DNA of 64,000 bases, from contig NZ_NIHB01000007.1 in assembly GCF_002591915.1 (NCBI RefSeq), positions 32,916 to 96,915 on the forward strand, given 5' to 3'. A model generated the notes under the pieces. That model saw only the letters and a program-made list of their open reading frames with translations, searched no databases and had not been told where the DNA came from. Positions 46,767 through 55,902 of the stretch are shown here, one piece after another (within the stretch, counting starts at the first letter, position 1; every line of letters begins with the position of its first letter). Source of the stretch: Marinicella litoralis. GTDB taxonomy: Bacteria > Pseudomonadota > Gammaproteobacteria > Xanthomonadales > Marinicellaceae. The translations under genes and the position numbers were made by a program.

Positions 46767-47900
46767 TTATGATATTTTGTCAATATAGGCCTTGGGCGAT
46801 GTACCTTCAAATTTTTTGAATGCCCGATAAAAACTGGCCTGGGAATTAAAACCCGAGTCCAAAGCCAAATTTAAGATTGTTGACTGATTGCCCAATGATT
46901 GTTGCATTTTAGTTTTCACATGACTGACGCGGTACTTGTTGAGTAAATCGCGAAAACTCATCTCAAACTTTTGATTCACCACCATGGACAAATTTTCTGC
47001 GCTCACCTCCATATCTGTAGCCAGCGTTTTCAAAGTCAGTGATGGATCAAGATAAACGGCTTCATTGGTCAACTTATCCAATAATTTTTGCTCAATTACA
47101 CTGACACGGTCTTTACTCAGTTTTTTTGACAAGGAAACTAAATTGAGCTTTGAATCATGAATTTTCAAACCCGCCTGTTTGTATCCCATAAACCCCAAAT
47201 AGTAAGTCACAAAAGCCAGCAGTAAATTGAAGAAACGCCATCGGAAGGTATTCACTTCCATCGCAACAGCCAATGAATCCAAACTTTGGTTGATCATTAA
47301 TACCAAACCCAACAAGACAAACCACATGATCAAGCTTCTCAGCCAACGATAAATCGGAAAGGAATGGTAATCCTTAAATTGTTTTAACCAAGTTAAATAG
47401 ATATACACTTTCCTGCCGCCAGCTGCAATAAAAAACAGTGTCATGACCACAATCAAATGGTCTTCGATTTGATTGGCTGAGTTGAAATAAAAACTGGTGG
47501 CAACTTGGTCTTTGGCTTGCAAAGATTCCAGACCCACCACCATGATGTAAAGTGCAATGTCATATATGGCAAAGAACAGACCGGGCATAAAATACAACAG
47601 GTATTTTCGCCTTAAATGAAAATCCGTCTCAGTCAATGACAACAAATACAAATAAACCAATGGAGGCAGAAACAACTCCATGCCAACTGGAAAAAATCGA
47701 AACGCGGGCACATCCCACAAATCCGATGAATGCAACAACACCCGACAGTTGGCTATACAAAAAACCAAAACGGTCACACCCAATATTTTTTTCCCCAACT
47801 GCTTGTCTTGAGTGGTTAACAGCAACGAAGCAGTAATCAAACCTTGGGACAAGCCAATGATGATTAAAATTTCAAACAATGAAAAGGTGACAGGCATCAT
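46767..47900 (-). CDS. Membrane-bound AraC-type regulator
   Basis: A 377-residue regulator with seven or so N-terminal transmembrane helices (about 5-240) and a C-terminal AraC/XylS DNA-binding domain (about 280-377: LSMVVNQKFEMSFRDLLNKY, then LDSGFNSQASFYRAFKKFEG and SPKAYIDK). Such proteins sense a signal at the membrane and bind DNA directly. It is a single-gene unit, with an intergenic gap on each side. The target is unknown. Confidence 0.88.
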   Translation of the reverse strand: MMPVTFSLFEILIIIGLSQGLITASLLLTTQDKQLGKKILGVTVLVFCIANCRVLLHSSDLWDVPAFRFFPVGMELFLPPLVYLYLLSLTETDFHLRRKYLLYFMPGLFFAIYDIALYIMVVGLESLQAKDQVATSFYFNSANQIEDHLIVVMTLFFIAAGGRKVYIYLTWLKQFKDYHSFPIYRWLRSLIMWFVLLGLVLMINQSLDSLAVAMEVNTFRWRFFNLLLAFVTYYLGFMGYKQAGLKIHDSKLNLVSLSKKLSKDRVSVIEQKLLDKLTNEAVYLDPSLTLKTLATDMEVSAENLSMVVNQKFEMSFRDLLNKYRVSHVKTKMQQSLGNQSTILNLALDSGFNSQASFYRAFKKFEGTSPKAYIDKIS

Positions 47901-48039
47901 GCAGTTAAATAATAGTTATATATAATTTGTGTTTATGGTTTCGATGTTTGATTTTACACTGAATCTAAATGAGTCATTCAATTGAACTTTGTCTTCATAT
48001 TTATTGAAGGGTCACTTATCCGTTAAGATTGAGGGTTCA

Positions 48040-48555
48040 TCAGTATTGGGACATGGTCAGTAGTTTATTAACGGTATTGAGGTTTCTGGCAGTGGTCGCC
48101 ACACCCATACATTTTTCCACTTGGGCAGCCATTTTTGAGCGACCTATGCCATCAGGGGCATACAGGTAAAACACCTGATTGATTAATTGATATGCTTCAT
48201 TGGGTGCGGCCAAAATTTCCAACTTTGTTGCATCAACTGTTGGCGGTCCGGCCAAAAAGTAGAAATGAATGGTTTTACTCTCACTGGCTTTGAATGGATT
48301 ATTTTGTACCGCACGGTTAAACTCAGCTTGATCTAACACCAAAATTTGTGGTTTAAAACCAAAGCTGTCTGCCATTTTATCAACCATCAATTGATCGGGT
48401 CTATTGGGACTTTGCAAAACCACATTGCCGCTTTGTATATAGGTTTTGATCTGTTGGTAACCACACTGTTCTAATATGGCCGTCAAAGCTTTCATGGGCA
48501 GTATATTATGACCGCCCACATTGATTCCTCGAAATAATAAGATGTACGTTTTCAT
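48040..48555 (-). CDS. DUF1697 family protein
   Basis: A 171-residue cytoplasmic protein of the DUF1697 type, recognised by the start YILLFRGINVGGHNILPM, the segment YIQSGNVVLQS and the end SKMAAQVEKCMGVATTARNLNT. No activity is established for the family. It begins 33 bases after the gltX stop and may be cotranscribed with it. Confidence 0.9.
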   Translation of the reverse strand: MKTYILLFRGINVGGHNILPMKALTAILEQCGYQQIKTYIQSGNVVLQSPNRPDQLMVDKMADSFGFKPQILVLDQAEFNRAVQNNPFKASESKTIHFYFLAGPPTVDATKLEILAAPNEAYQLINQVFYLYAPDGIGRSKMAAQVEKCMGVATTARNLNTVNKLLTMSQY

Positions 48556-48588
48556 GGCTCAGCTAATTAACTCGATACATGGCAAAGT

Positions 48589-49998
48589 TCATGCTGAGGC
48601 CAACTTTTGCTGCAAGTATTCCAAGGCCTGTTGTAAGCGATGGATGGTTTCATCTTGACCCAAGACCTGCATGATTTCATCATTGGAAGGCCCTTGGGCT
48701 TGACCTGACAGCGCCAAACGCACAGGCATGCCCACTTTACCAAATCCAACTTCCAATTCAGCCACCACATCAGCAATCAATTGGTGTAAGTCAGCCGCGG
48801 CCCAATCATTGATGGCTTGGCATTTGGCGATCACCGCTTGTAAAGGCTCGATGGCAGATTCCTTGAATGCTTTCTTTTCAGCCTTTTCATCATAACCAGA
48901 CAATGGTTGCAGTAAGAATAAGCTCAAATCAGCCAGTTCATTGATGGTATGCGCACGGTCTTTGAACATATCAACAACAGCGGATAAATTAATTTCAGCA
49001 GGTAAATGTAATCCCATCGTCATTAACCGTTTTTGTAGTAAACCCACCAACTGTAAATGATCGGCTTTTTGCATGTATTGTTGATTGATCCAATTTAATT
49101 TGGTGGTATTAAAAGCACTCGGCGCTTTGTTAACACCCGATAAATCAAACAACTCAATCATTTCTGCTTTGCTGAACAACTCTTGGTCACCGTTTGACCA
49201 ACCCAAACGGACCAGGTAATTCAATACCGCTTCAGGTAAATAGCCGTCCTCGGCATATTGCATCACACTGACCGCACCATGGCGTTTGGACAATCGCGCA
49301 CCGTCATCACCCAAGATCATTGGTACATGGGCAAATTCTGGCACTGGCTCACCCAATGCTTGGTAAATATTGATTTGTCTTGGGGTGTTGTTGATGTGGT
49401 CATCGCCACGTATGACATGGGTGATGCCCATATCGGCATCATCGATGACTACACTGAAGTTATACGTAGGCATGCCATCAGCACGCGCAATCACCAAATC
49501 ATCCAGTTCGGCATTGGCCACCGTTATTTCACCACGCACATGATCAACAAACTTCACTTCACCAGTTTGCGGGGTTTTAAAGCGGATGATGGTTTGAGCA
49601 GTTTTGGCCAAGCCCAAATCACGACATTTCCCGTCATATCGCGGTTTTTCACCGTCTTTCATCTGTTGTTCACGAATTTTATCAATGCGCTCTTTGGAAC
49701 AATCACAATAATAGGCTTGCCCATTGTTCAATAGTTGATCGATTTTTTCATGATAACGAGCCAAGTTTTTACTTTGGTATTTGACTTCAGAATCAAACTC
49801 CAAACCCAACCAATTCATCCCTTCAAAAATAGCGTCAACAGATTCTTGGGTCGACCGTTCGGTGTCAGTGTCTTCAATCCTGAGTTCAAATTGGCCGCCA
49901 TGATGACGTGCATATAGATAAGAAAATAAGGCCGTTCGGGCACCGCCTACATGGAGGTAACCGGTTGGACTGGGGGCAAATCGAGTGATGATTTTCAT
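48589..49998 (-). CDS. gltX: Glutamate--tRNA ligase
   Basis: GltX charges tRNA-Glu with glutamate using ATP. The 469 residues match the bacterial form. The class I HIGH motif is in APSPTGYLHVGG and the KMSKS-like loop is GARLSKRHGA (about 240-250). A zinc-type knuckle (YYCDCSKERI, then DGKCRD) is present, and the helical anticodon-binding domain fills the C-terminal 150 residues. The REP-like array starts 135 bases upstream. Confidence 0.97.
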   Translation of the reverse strand: MKIITRFAPSPTGYLHVGGARTALFSYLYARHHGGQFELRIEDTDTERSTQESVDAIFEGMNWLGLEFDSEVKYQSKNLARYHEKIDQLLNNGQAYYCDCSKERIDKIREQQMKDGEKPRYDGKCRDLGLAKTAQTIIRFKTPQTGEVKFVDHVRGEITVANAELDDLVIARADGMPTYNFSVVIDDADMGITHVIRGDDHINNTPRQINIYQALGEPVPEFAHVPMILGDDGARLSKRHGAVSVMQYAEDGYLPEAVLNYLVRLGWSNGDQELFSKAEMIELFDLSGVNKAPSAFNTTKLNWINQQYMQKADHLQLVGLLQKRLMTMGLHLPAEINLSAVVDMFKDRAHTINELADLSLFLLQPLSGYDEKAEKKAFKESAIEPLQAVIAKCQAINDWAAADLHQLIADVVAELEVGFGKVGMPVRLALSGQAQGPSNDEIMQVLGQDETIHRLQQALEYLQQKLASA

Positions 49999-50132
49999 GG
50001 TATATTTTGTATTGCTGTTGGTTGTTAAGGTTGAATCAGATTCTAAATTATTTAACCGCCAAATGCTGATATTATTTGAATAAATTGACCATTCGTCATA
50101 TCAGGGACTTGTTTGGGTGTTTGCATGAGTGT
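49999..50132. other. gltX upstream region
   Basis: This stretch lies between the gltX start and the repeat array. It is AT-rich and should hold the gltX promoter. I see no gene or clear operator. Confidence 0.4.
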
Positions 50133-50204
50133 GGGTTGTTGGCTTTAGCCAACCTGTGCAGGTTGTACAAAAAGCTAACTCAGGTCGACTGAAGTCGACA
50201 ACCC
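50133..50204. repeat. REP-like hairpin pair, unit 1
   Basis: The outer ends GGGTTGT and ACAACCC pair with each other. Inside are two stem-loops, GTTGGCT-TT-AGCCAAC (loop one base different from the other units, with a mismatch) and GTCGACT-GA-AGTCGAC. Confidence 0.85.
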
Positions 50205-50322
50205 AAAATAAAACTGACTTGAATTTGTTATTGGCCCAACAGGGATTTCATCGCGTCATTCAATTCAGTTCATCCTGGCCAATGGCTTTTAAAGCTCCAG
50301 AGGTGGAATTGTTAATGAGTTT

Positions 50323-50394
50323 GAGTTGTTGGCTTGAGCCAACCTGTTTAGGCTGGACAAAAAACCAACTCTGGTCCACTGAAGTCGACAACCC
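50323..50394. repeat. REP-like hairpin pair, unit 2
   Basis: This unit starts GAGTTGT, one base off the other units. Its stem-loop 1 is the perfect GTTGGCT-TG-AGCCAAC. Stem-loop 2 has one change (GTCCACT). Confidence 0.85.
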
Positions 50395-50514
50395 AATAAA
50401 AAAACTGACTTGAAATTGTTATTGGCCCAACAAGGATTTCATTGCGTCATTCAATTCAGTTTCATCCGAACCAATGGCTTCTAAAGCTTCGGAGGTGGAA
50501 TTGTGAATGAGTTT

Positions 50515-50586
50515 GGGTTGCTGGCTTGAGCCAACCTATTTAGGTTGGACAAAAAACTAACTCTGCTCGACTGAAGTCGACAACCC
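50515..50586. repeat. REP-like hairpin pair, unit 3
   Basis: The start GGGTTGC changes one base of the first stem. The centre CCAACCTATTTAGGTTGG can form an alternative stem that competes with stem-loop 1. Stem-loop 2 is nearly complete. Confidence 0.85.
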
Positions 50587-50706
50587 AATATAAAAACTGA
50601 CTTGAAATTGTTATTGGCCCAACAAGGATTTCATTGCGTCATTCAATTCAGTTTCATCCGAACCAATGGCTTCTAAAGCTTCAGAGGTGGAATTGTGAAT
50701 GAGTTT

Positions 50707-50778
50707 GGGTTGTTGGCTTGAGCCAACCTGTTTAGGTTGTACAAATAGCTAACTCAGGTCGACTGAAGTCGACAACCC
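50707..50778. repeat. REP-like hairpin pair, unit 4
   Basis: This is the best-formed copy: a perfect GTTGGCT-TG-AGCCAAC and a perfect GTCGACT-GA-AGTCGAC within the outer GGGTTGT/ACAACCC. Its second half is almost identical to unit 1. Confidence 0.88.
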
Positions 50779-50896
50779 AAAATAAAACTGACTTGAATTT
50801 GTTATTGGCCCAATAGGGATTTCATCGCGTCATTCAATTCAGTTCATCCTGGCCAATGGCTTTTAAAGCTTCAGAGGTGGACTTGTGAATGAGTTT

Positions 50897-50968
50897 GGGT
50901 TGTTGGCTTTAGCCAACCTGTTTAAGCTGTACAAAAAGCTAACTAACGTCGACTGAAGTCGACAACCC
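50897..50968. repeat. REP-like hairpin pair, unit 5
   Basis: This unit is next to the true stop codon of the phosphatase-like gene (23 bases away), so it may protect the 3' end of that message or end transcription. Both stem-loops are formed. Confidence 0.85.
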
Positions 50969-50991
50969 AATAAATAACTGACTTGAAATTG

Positions 50992-51489
50992 TTATTGGCC
51001 CAACAAGGATTTCATCGCGTCATTCAATTCAGTTTCATTCGAACCAATGGCTTCTAAAGCTTCGGAGGTGGACTTATTTTGGTGTTTGATCAACCAGGCT
51101 GCATACAACTGGCTGGCTCGATGTCCAGAGCGACAATGCAAAACCATTTTCTTGTCTTTATTGGCTGTCATTAAAGCGTTGAATGTTTCAAGCTTGGCTG
51201 GCGAATATGGGTGGCCTGTACCTATTTCTAACAAATCATAAGTCATGTTGAATTTTGACGCCTGTTCAACTTCGCTGTAACCCAGTTGCTCCATTTCAGC
51301 TGCTGTACGGGTATTGACCACTGCGCCTATTTCTTCTGCAGCCAACTCATCGAAATCTTGTGCTGTGGGTTGAGGACCAATCCAAACGTTTTCACCCACT
51401 TTTTTAGCCTTGTTTAAATAACTCACTTGTTCTTCCGCCATCACTATTTGAGACACCACCATTAATATAAGTACTGAGTATTTCAACAT
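50992..51489 (-). CDS. Exported PTP-like phosphatase (DUF442 type)
   Basis: A 165-residue protein with a signal peptide (1-18, SVLILMVVSQIVMA) and a dual-specificity-phosphatase-like fold of the beta-lactamase-hydrolase-like (DUF442) kind. The start VWIGPQPTAQDFDEL is the family mark, and the phosphate-binding loop is VLHCRSGHRA (HCxxGxR). It should be a periplasmic phosphatase, substrate unknown. Its last 28 codons have been copied into the tandem array downstream. It follows cnoX by 24 bases and may share its message. Confidence 0.87.
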   Translation of the reverse strand: MLKYSVLILMVVSQIVMAEEQVSYLNKAKKVGENVWIGPQPTAQDFDELAAEEIGAVVNTRTAAEMEQLGYSEVEQASKFNMTYDLLEIGTGHPYSPAKLETFNALMTANKDKKMVLHCRSGHRASQLYAAWLIKHQNKSTSEALEAIGSNETELNDAMKSLLGQ

Positions 51490-51513
51490 GTTATTCTCCG
51501 CTGTCTGTTGGTG

Positions 51514-52341
51514 TTAATTAAGTAAAGAACCCATCCTTCTGCGATACTGTGCCGCCAATTTAGGGTCATTCAATAAACTGAATGAAGCGATCAAGAGCTG
51601 TTTGACATTTGCATTTCCCAAGTCATTTTGTAACATGGCTAACAAGCCTTGTACCGCAGGTTCAACCTGGCCTTGGGCGATCTGAAGTTTTAAAGCCGCC
51701 AGTTCATCCTTGGCATCCACGCTGGCCAATTGAATTTTGGCTTTGGCTTGATCGGCTTCAGTCATTTTAAGTTGTTCATCACTCAAGGCTTCATACATTT
51801 TTTGTGCCGCATCAATATTATTCATTAACAAATGAACTTCAATGGTTTGCCACACCGCTTGTTCAGGAGGCAAGGCCAATAAAGCAGATAAGGCAGCCTC
51901 GTATTGTTGACTGTCAATCAAGGCCTGTATGTTGTTGTCAACGACGGGTGCTTCAACTGCAACATTCAGATCAATGTGCTGCTCTAACCAAGTCACAATC
52001 TCCCCCATTGGTTTAACACCCATGAAATTGTCAATGATTTGACCATCCTTTAATAAAGCCACTGTGGGCAAACTTTGAATGCCCATTTGTTGCGCCAGCA
52101 TCTGTTCTTGGTCGGTATTGACTTTAGCCAACACCACTGAGTCTGGGTATTTTTCAACAATTGAATGCAAAATGGGCGTGAGGTTTTTACAGGGTTCACA
52201 CCAGTCAGCCCAAAAATCCAATAAAACCGGCGTCACTTTAGATTTCTCAATCACCTCAGCCATAAAGGTTTCGGCAGTGACATCAACAATATGTGCTTGT
52301 GTATCAGTCTTGGGGTTGCTCTCAGTCATCTTTGGGCTCAT
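51514..52341 (-). CDS. cnoX: Thioredoxin-fold co-chaperone CnoX/YbbN
   Basis: A 275-residue protein with an N-terminal thioredoxin domain (about 15-120, active site WADWCEPCKNLTP) and a C-terminal TPR-like helical part (about 130-270) like YbbN/CnoX. That protein shields chlorine- or heat-damaged proteins and passes them to GroEL or DnaK. E. coli CnoX has SxxC, while this one keeps CxxC, so it may also be a redox enzyme. It lies 9 bases after nfuA in the operon esterase-nfuA-cnoX. Confidence 0.9.
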   Translation of the reverse strand: MSPKMTESNPKTDTQAHIVDVTAETFMAEVIEKSKVTPVLLDFWADWCEPCKNLTPILHSIVEKYPDSVVLAKVNTDQEQMLAQQMGIQSLPTVALLKDGQIIDNFMGVKPMGEIVTWLEQHIDLNVAVEAPVVDNNIQALIDSQQYEAALSALLALPPEQAVWQTIEVHLLMNNIDAAQKMYEALSDEQLKMTEADQAKAKIQLASVDAKDELAALKLQIAQGQVEPAVQGLLAMLQNDLGNANVKQLLIASFSLLNDPKLAAQYRRRMGSLLN

Positions 52342-52350
52342 CTCAATTAA

Positions 52351-52926
52351 TTAATAATAAGGGTTATCACCTGACTCATGGTCAGTGGCATCCAATACCT
52401 GGTTAATCTCTGAGAACGCAGTGGTTATTTGAGATTGCATTCCTTGAGACAGGGTTTGTTTCGCCATACCACAGCCTTGACAACCTCCACCAAACTGAAT
52501 ATATGCTTTGTCTTCTTCAATCGCAGTTAATGCAGCATTCCCACCATGCGATGCCAACATGGGGTTGATGGTGGCATCGATAAAATATGAAAGTCTATCA
52601 AACAAAGGAGCGTCTTCATCGGGTGATTGGCCTTTGAGCATCGGCGCCTTGATATTCAATTGACCACTGGCTCCTTGTATTTCATAATCAATTTCAGCAT
52701 CGACAAAATAGTCTTTATCTGCTTTGGCCATATACATGTTGAATGGACCTAAATCTTGCACATCATAACTGTCATCCATTTCTACGGCTTCACAGAAACC
52801 CAAGTGACAATCAGCTGCGGGGGTACCTGGATTTTGCACGTCCACTTTCAAATGCAGGTCGTCGATGTCTTGTTCATTAATCACACCAGCTAAAAATTCG
52901 ATGGCTGATTCACTGACTTTAATCAT
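52351..52926 (-). CDS. nfuA: Fe/S biogenesis protein NfuA
   Basis: NfuA carries 4Fe-4S clusters to client proteins, mainly under oxidative stress or iron limitation. The 191-residue protein has a degenerate A-type scaffold domain (1-95) and an Nfu domain with the cluster-binding motif GGCQGCGMA near residue 155. The end NPYY matches the E. coli style YY ending. It overlaps the esterase gene upstream by four bases and precedes cnoX by nine. Confidence 0.96.
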   Translation of the reverse strand: MIKVSESAIEFLAGVINEQDIDDLHLKVDVQNPGTPAADCHLGFCEAVEMDDSYDVQDLGPFNMYMAKADKDYFVDAEIDYEIQGASGQLNIKAPMLKGQSPDEDAPLFDRLSYFIDATINPMLASHGGNAALTAIEEDKAYIQFGGGCQGCGMAKQTLSQGMQSQITTAFSEINQVLDATDHESGDNPYY

Positions 52927-53939
52927 TTAATTTTCTCATATAAAAAGGGTAAGGATTCATCCAGACGGTAGTCGATGCCTGAATGTGTTCCATTGAACTC
53001 TGTGTAAGTGTGTTCAACTTGTGATTTTTCAAGCTTTTTCGCCAGTTGTCGCATGCCATAATGGATAAAATATTGATCGCGAAAGCCACAATCCATATAC
53101 AATCCATTCAATTGTTGCAATGCACCCACATGATCTGCGACCCGATTCACTGGATCATGAGCCAACCACCGCTGCCAGCGCTCATGGTTCAACTCACAAG
53201 TCTCTAAGTCAAAAGGCAACACCAGCTGGGTGGTATTGGCTTCGTCATAAGTGGCGGCCATGCACAGGTGCATCATGGCCAAAATATGCGAACCCATGAC
53301 TTTTTTTGCTTTCCAAAACCGTTTAATGAATTTTTCAATGTCACCATTGAATTGGGCCAAGATATCAGCCACTGCAGGGAAGTCGCGTTGATACAGCAAA
53401 TCAAAACCGGCATCACCCGAATGATTGGCAATGGCGCCCCACCTGCCTGGAAAATCCATGGCAAATCGAATCGCGGCAAACCCACCTGATGATTTACCCA
53501 GAACCGCACGATGTTTGGCACCTTTTTTCACTGCATAGCTTTGTTCAATCAAAGGAATCAATTCATCATGAATGTGACTGGCATAAGGACCCATGGCCGG
53601 TGAATCAAGGTATTGGTTACCGCCCAACCGGGTAAAACATTCAGGAAAAACCACGACAGTTGCTCCCATTTGCTGTTCATGAATCAACCGATCCAATCGC
53701 TCCGGAATACTTTCTCCAAAACCCCGCCATTCAACCACACCCTGCCCACTGTTGGTATATGCCGCCAAATAATACATCACTGGATAGGTGTTTTTAGCAT
53801 CGTAGCCAGCGGGTAAATACACCGGCACTTGACGCTCATGTGGATCTCCCAACGGGTTGTTTTTCAACAGTTCAGATGAAACCATTTGAAGATCTATTCG
53901 TCCCTTTGGCACACTTGGTTTTTGGTTGTAGATAGACAT
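52923..53939 (-). CDS. Putative esterase (esterase D family)
   Basis: A 338-residue alpha/beta-hydrolase of the esterase D / antigen 85-like family, with no signal peptide, so probably cytoplasmic. The nucleophile is in LGKSSGGFAA (near 172), the acid may be in DCGFRDQ (near 275) and the histidine in GTHSGIDYR (near 320). It opens the esterase-nfuA-cnoX run and overlaps nfuA by four bases. The substrate is unknown. Confidence 0.85.
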   Translation of the reverse strand: MSIYNQKPSVPKGRIDLQMVSSELLKNNPLGDPHERQVPVYLPAGYDAKNTYPVMYYLAAYTNSGQGVVEWRGFGESIPERLDRLIHEQQMGATVVVFPECFTRLGGNQYLDSPAMGPYASHIHDELIPLIEQSYAVKKGAKHRAVLGKSSGGFAAIRFAMDFPGRWGAIANHSGDAGFDLLYQRDFPAVADILAQFNGDIEKFIKRFWKAKKVMGSHILAMMHLCMAATYDEANTTQLVLPFDLETCELNHERWQRWLAHDPVNRVADHVGALQQLNGLYMDCGFRDQYFIHYGMRQLAKKLEKSQVEHTYTEFNGTHSGIDYRLDESLPFLYEKIK

Positions 53940-54043
53940 GAAAGTAATTAGCAGGATTAAAGCCTGTTATTTTAACTGATAGCCACTGCCGTTTTCAGCT
54001 AATTCTTAATAGGGGGACCGAATGCCTAAAAAGGCGGTTTATA

Positions 54044-54079
54044 CAAAAAAACCTCCAAACAGGTTAATGCTTGAAGGTT
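54044..54079 (-). terminator. Rho-independent terminator of the metalloprotease gene
   Basis: On the minus strand AAACCTTCAAGCA pairs with TGTTTGGAGGTTT (two G-U pairs) and is followed by seven T. It lies about 45 bases past the protease stop. Confidence 0.8.
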
Positions 54080-54124
54080 TGGTCGGTAATACACCATCAC
54101 GGCGTATTATTTCAGCTCGACAAA

Positions 54125-55363
54125 TTACCTGAAACCAGCAACCGTCGATGCACGGTTGGCATGAACCCGCCGGTTATCACGGCTTGATGTGCCTATCGCG
54201 CGGCCACCATAGGTTTGATTGGGGTTTGAAAAACCAGCAATTCGGGGTTGTGGATTAGAACTGACTGCCATAACGGTCCTGAAGTTTCCGGCAGAACTGA
54301 CAAAACCGCGACCATAACTGTATGGCGTACCCGTTGGGTCATTGTCATGACGCGCCCCAAACAAATGGCCGGCTTCATGAACAAAAGTATAATCAGTGCA
54401 ATCATGATCAATCACAAAAAAGGCTCGACTCTGACTGACACCAATGCCATCGGCCTGTCCACACAAACCTTGATTCCTTAATGAAGTCGTTACCAACACC
54501 ACCAAATCAGCATTGGTTTGGTTTCTTAAAGTACCTGGTACATTGTCCAAATAGCCGTCGTTGGTTCCTCTTAGGCGAGACAGCATAGTTCCTGAGCTGG
54601 TGTTTAATTCAGCCCCGGCTCGATACAAACCCGCATTGCGCATTTCAAGATCCAGGCCATTGTTACCATATACTTGATTGGATTGGGTGATAAAAAAGCG
54701 CATGGCATCGACTGCTGATGAGACCCCTCCGGCATCATTGATGGCTTGATCCGTTATCAATTGGATCACATCAACCACATTGGATGCGGCTTTGGCACCC
54801 CCGCGATCTGCTGTGTTTTGCCAAGGGAATTCATTTTCAGGGGTGTCGTCTTTACTGCTGAGTACACTGAAGTCGCGTTTAACCAACAAATACCCATCAC
54901 CATTTTCCATGGTTCTAATTTCATAGACCAGATCTTCAATAATAATTTGACCAAAAACCCGGTGACCACTGACCATAAATACCGCTTGATTGGCATTGAT
55001 AACAGCGGCATCATCTATTGGTTTTGACCGCTTATGTATGCCCAAGTCAATTTCACCAACCCAGGCATATGACTCATCGTCTATGGCATAGGATTGGCTT
55101 TGAGTGGTTTTCAATTGTAAATCTTTAGCCAGATTCAGGTTCAAAGATTTTTCTTTGGGCTGCAAGGCGGCAACATTTAGACCAATCATCTCAATGTATT
55201 CAACACTGTCGTTTTTTTCCAATGCTTGTATGACTGTGGAAATTGACTTCATGCCATTGACTGTTCTGGTCTCTGGATAAAACAATTCATTTTCTGCTTG
55301 CACCGTTGAGCACATGCCTCCAGCCATAAAACCAATAAGCGCTAATTTATGTGTTTTTTTCAT
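54125..55363 (-). CDS. Secreted reprolysin-like zinc metalloprotease
   Basis: A 412-residue exported metzincin. The signal peptide (1-23) is followed by a propeptide of about 160 residues and the catalytic domain. The zinc motif FVHEAGHLFGARHD (HExxHxxGxxH; near 325) and the Met-turn region (TVMAVSSN) are in place. The N-terminal half carries YSY-like acidic segments. Likely a broad extracellular protease. Single-gene unit with its own terminator. Confidence 0.9.
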   Translation of the reverse strand: MKKTHKLALIGFMAGGMCSTVQAENELFYPETRTVNGMKSISTVIQALEKNDSVEYIEMIGLNVAALQPKEKSLNLNLAKDLQLKTTQSQSYAIDDESYAWVGEIDLGIHKRSKPIDDAAVINANQAVFMVSGHRVFGQIIIEDLVYEIRTMENGDGYLLVKRDFSVLSSKDDTPENEFPWQNTADRGGAKAASNVVDVIQLITDQAINDAGGVSSAVDAMRFFITQSNQVYGNNGLDLEMRNAGLYRAGAELNTSSGTMLSRLRGTNDGYLDNVPGTLRNQTNADLVVLVTTSLRNQGLCGQADGIGVSQSRAFFVIDHDCTDYTFVHEAGHLFGARHDNDPTGTPYSYGRGFVSSAGNFRTVMAVSSNPQPRIAGFSNPNQTYGGRAIGTSSRDNRRVHANRASTVAGFR

Positions 55364-55902
55364 TTCGTACTTCCTCTTTTTATCTATTTAGAAAGTCAAA
55401 ATAAATCTATAGATCCCAGTCTTGGGATGCAATAACCGCTACAGTCGAAAATCAACTGTGGTTCTGTAGAGATGTTGTCAGCATCGAGAATGTGGGTTCC
55501 TGCTTCACTCCATTGATTAAAAGTTTATTTCAACCAATTTGGTGCTTTTGAACATTATTTTAATTATGATATAGATTCAATCAACACCGCTCTTTTCATG
55601 ATTTATGCCTGCATAGTATGCACCTAGTCGCACAAATCAACAGCCATTCTGACAGCAAATTTATTGTTATTTTGTTAAGGCCATCACAAATCACATGATA
55701 CAAAGGCCATTAAATTGAAAACAGATCATAGGAATCAGGAGAGCTCTTAGATGCCAAGCAAGACATTGAATTACAGCAACTTCGTTGACTGCTAAAATCA
55801 AATAGACACCAGCAACCACTATTATGAGGTGTTTCTAATACTTTTCTCAATGTAAATTGGACATCAATCTACCCTTTATTAAAAGACCTGGACTTGAATT
55901 AA
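55364..55902. other. Intergenic region, no gene seen
   Basis: About 540 bases upstream of the metalloprotease gene. The part nearest it should hold its promoter. The rest has stops in all frames. I see no clear gene, hairpin array or mobile-element end. Confidence 0.4.

Larger units (their letters stand above)
50133..51075. repeat. Tandem array, five units of about 191 bp (REP-like hairpins plus copied gene end)
   Basis: Five units lie head to tail with spacing of 190-192 bases. Each has a 72-base hairpin block (starts 50133, 50323, 50515, 50707, 50897), a spacer of 23-24 bases and an 84-base copy of the 3' end of the phosphatase-like gene. Unit 5 carries the true gene end (50992-51075). The other gene-end copies start at 50228, 50419, 50611 and 50802. 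Gene-end copies 2 and 3 keep the reading frame and stop codon, while copies 1 and 4 share a one-base deletion that breaks it. I find no transposase or further copy in the window. Confidence 0.93.

Noticed and set aside
50129..50413. A 94-codon open frame inside the tandem array.
   Set aside because: It runs across hairpins and antisense to the copied gene end, has no ribosome site and no sensible protein pattern.
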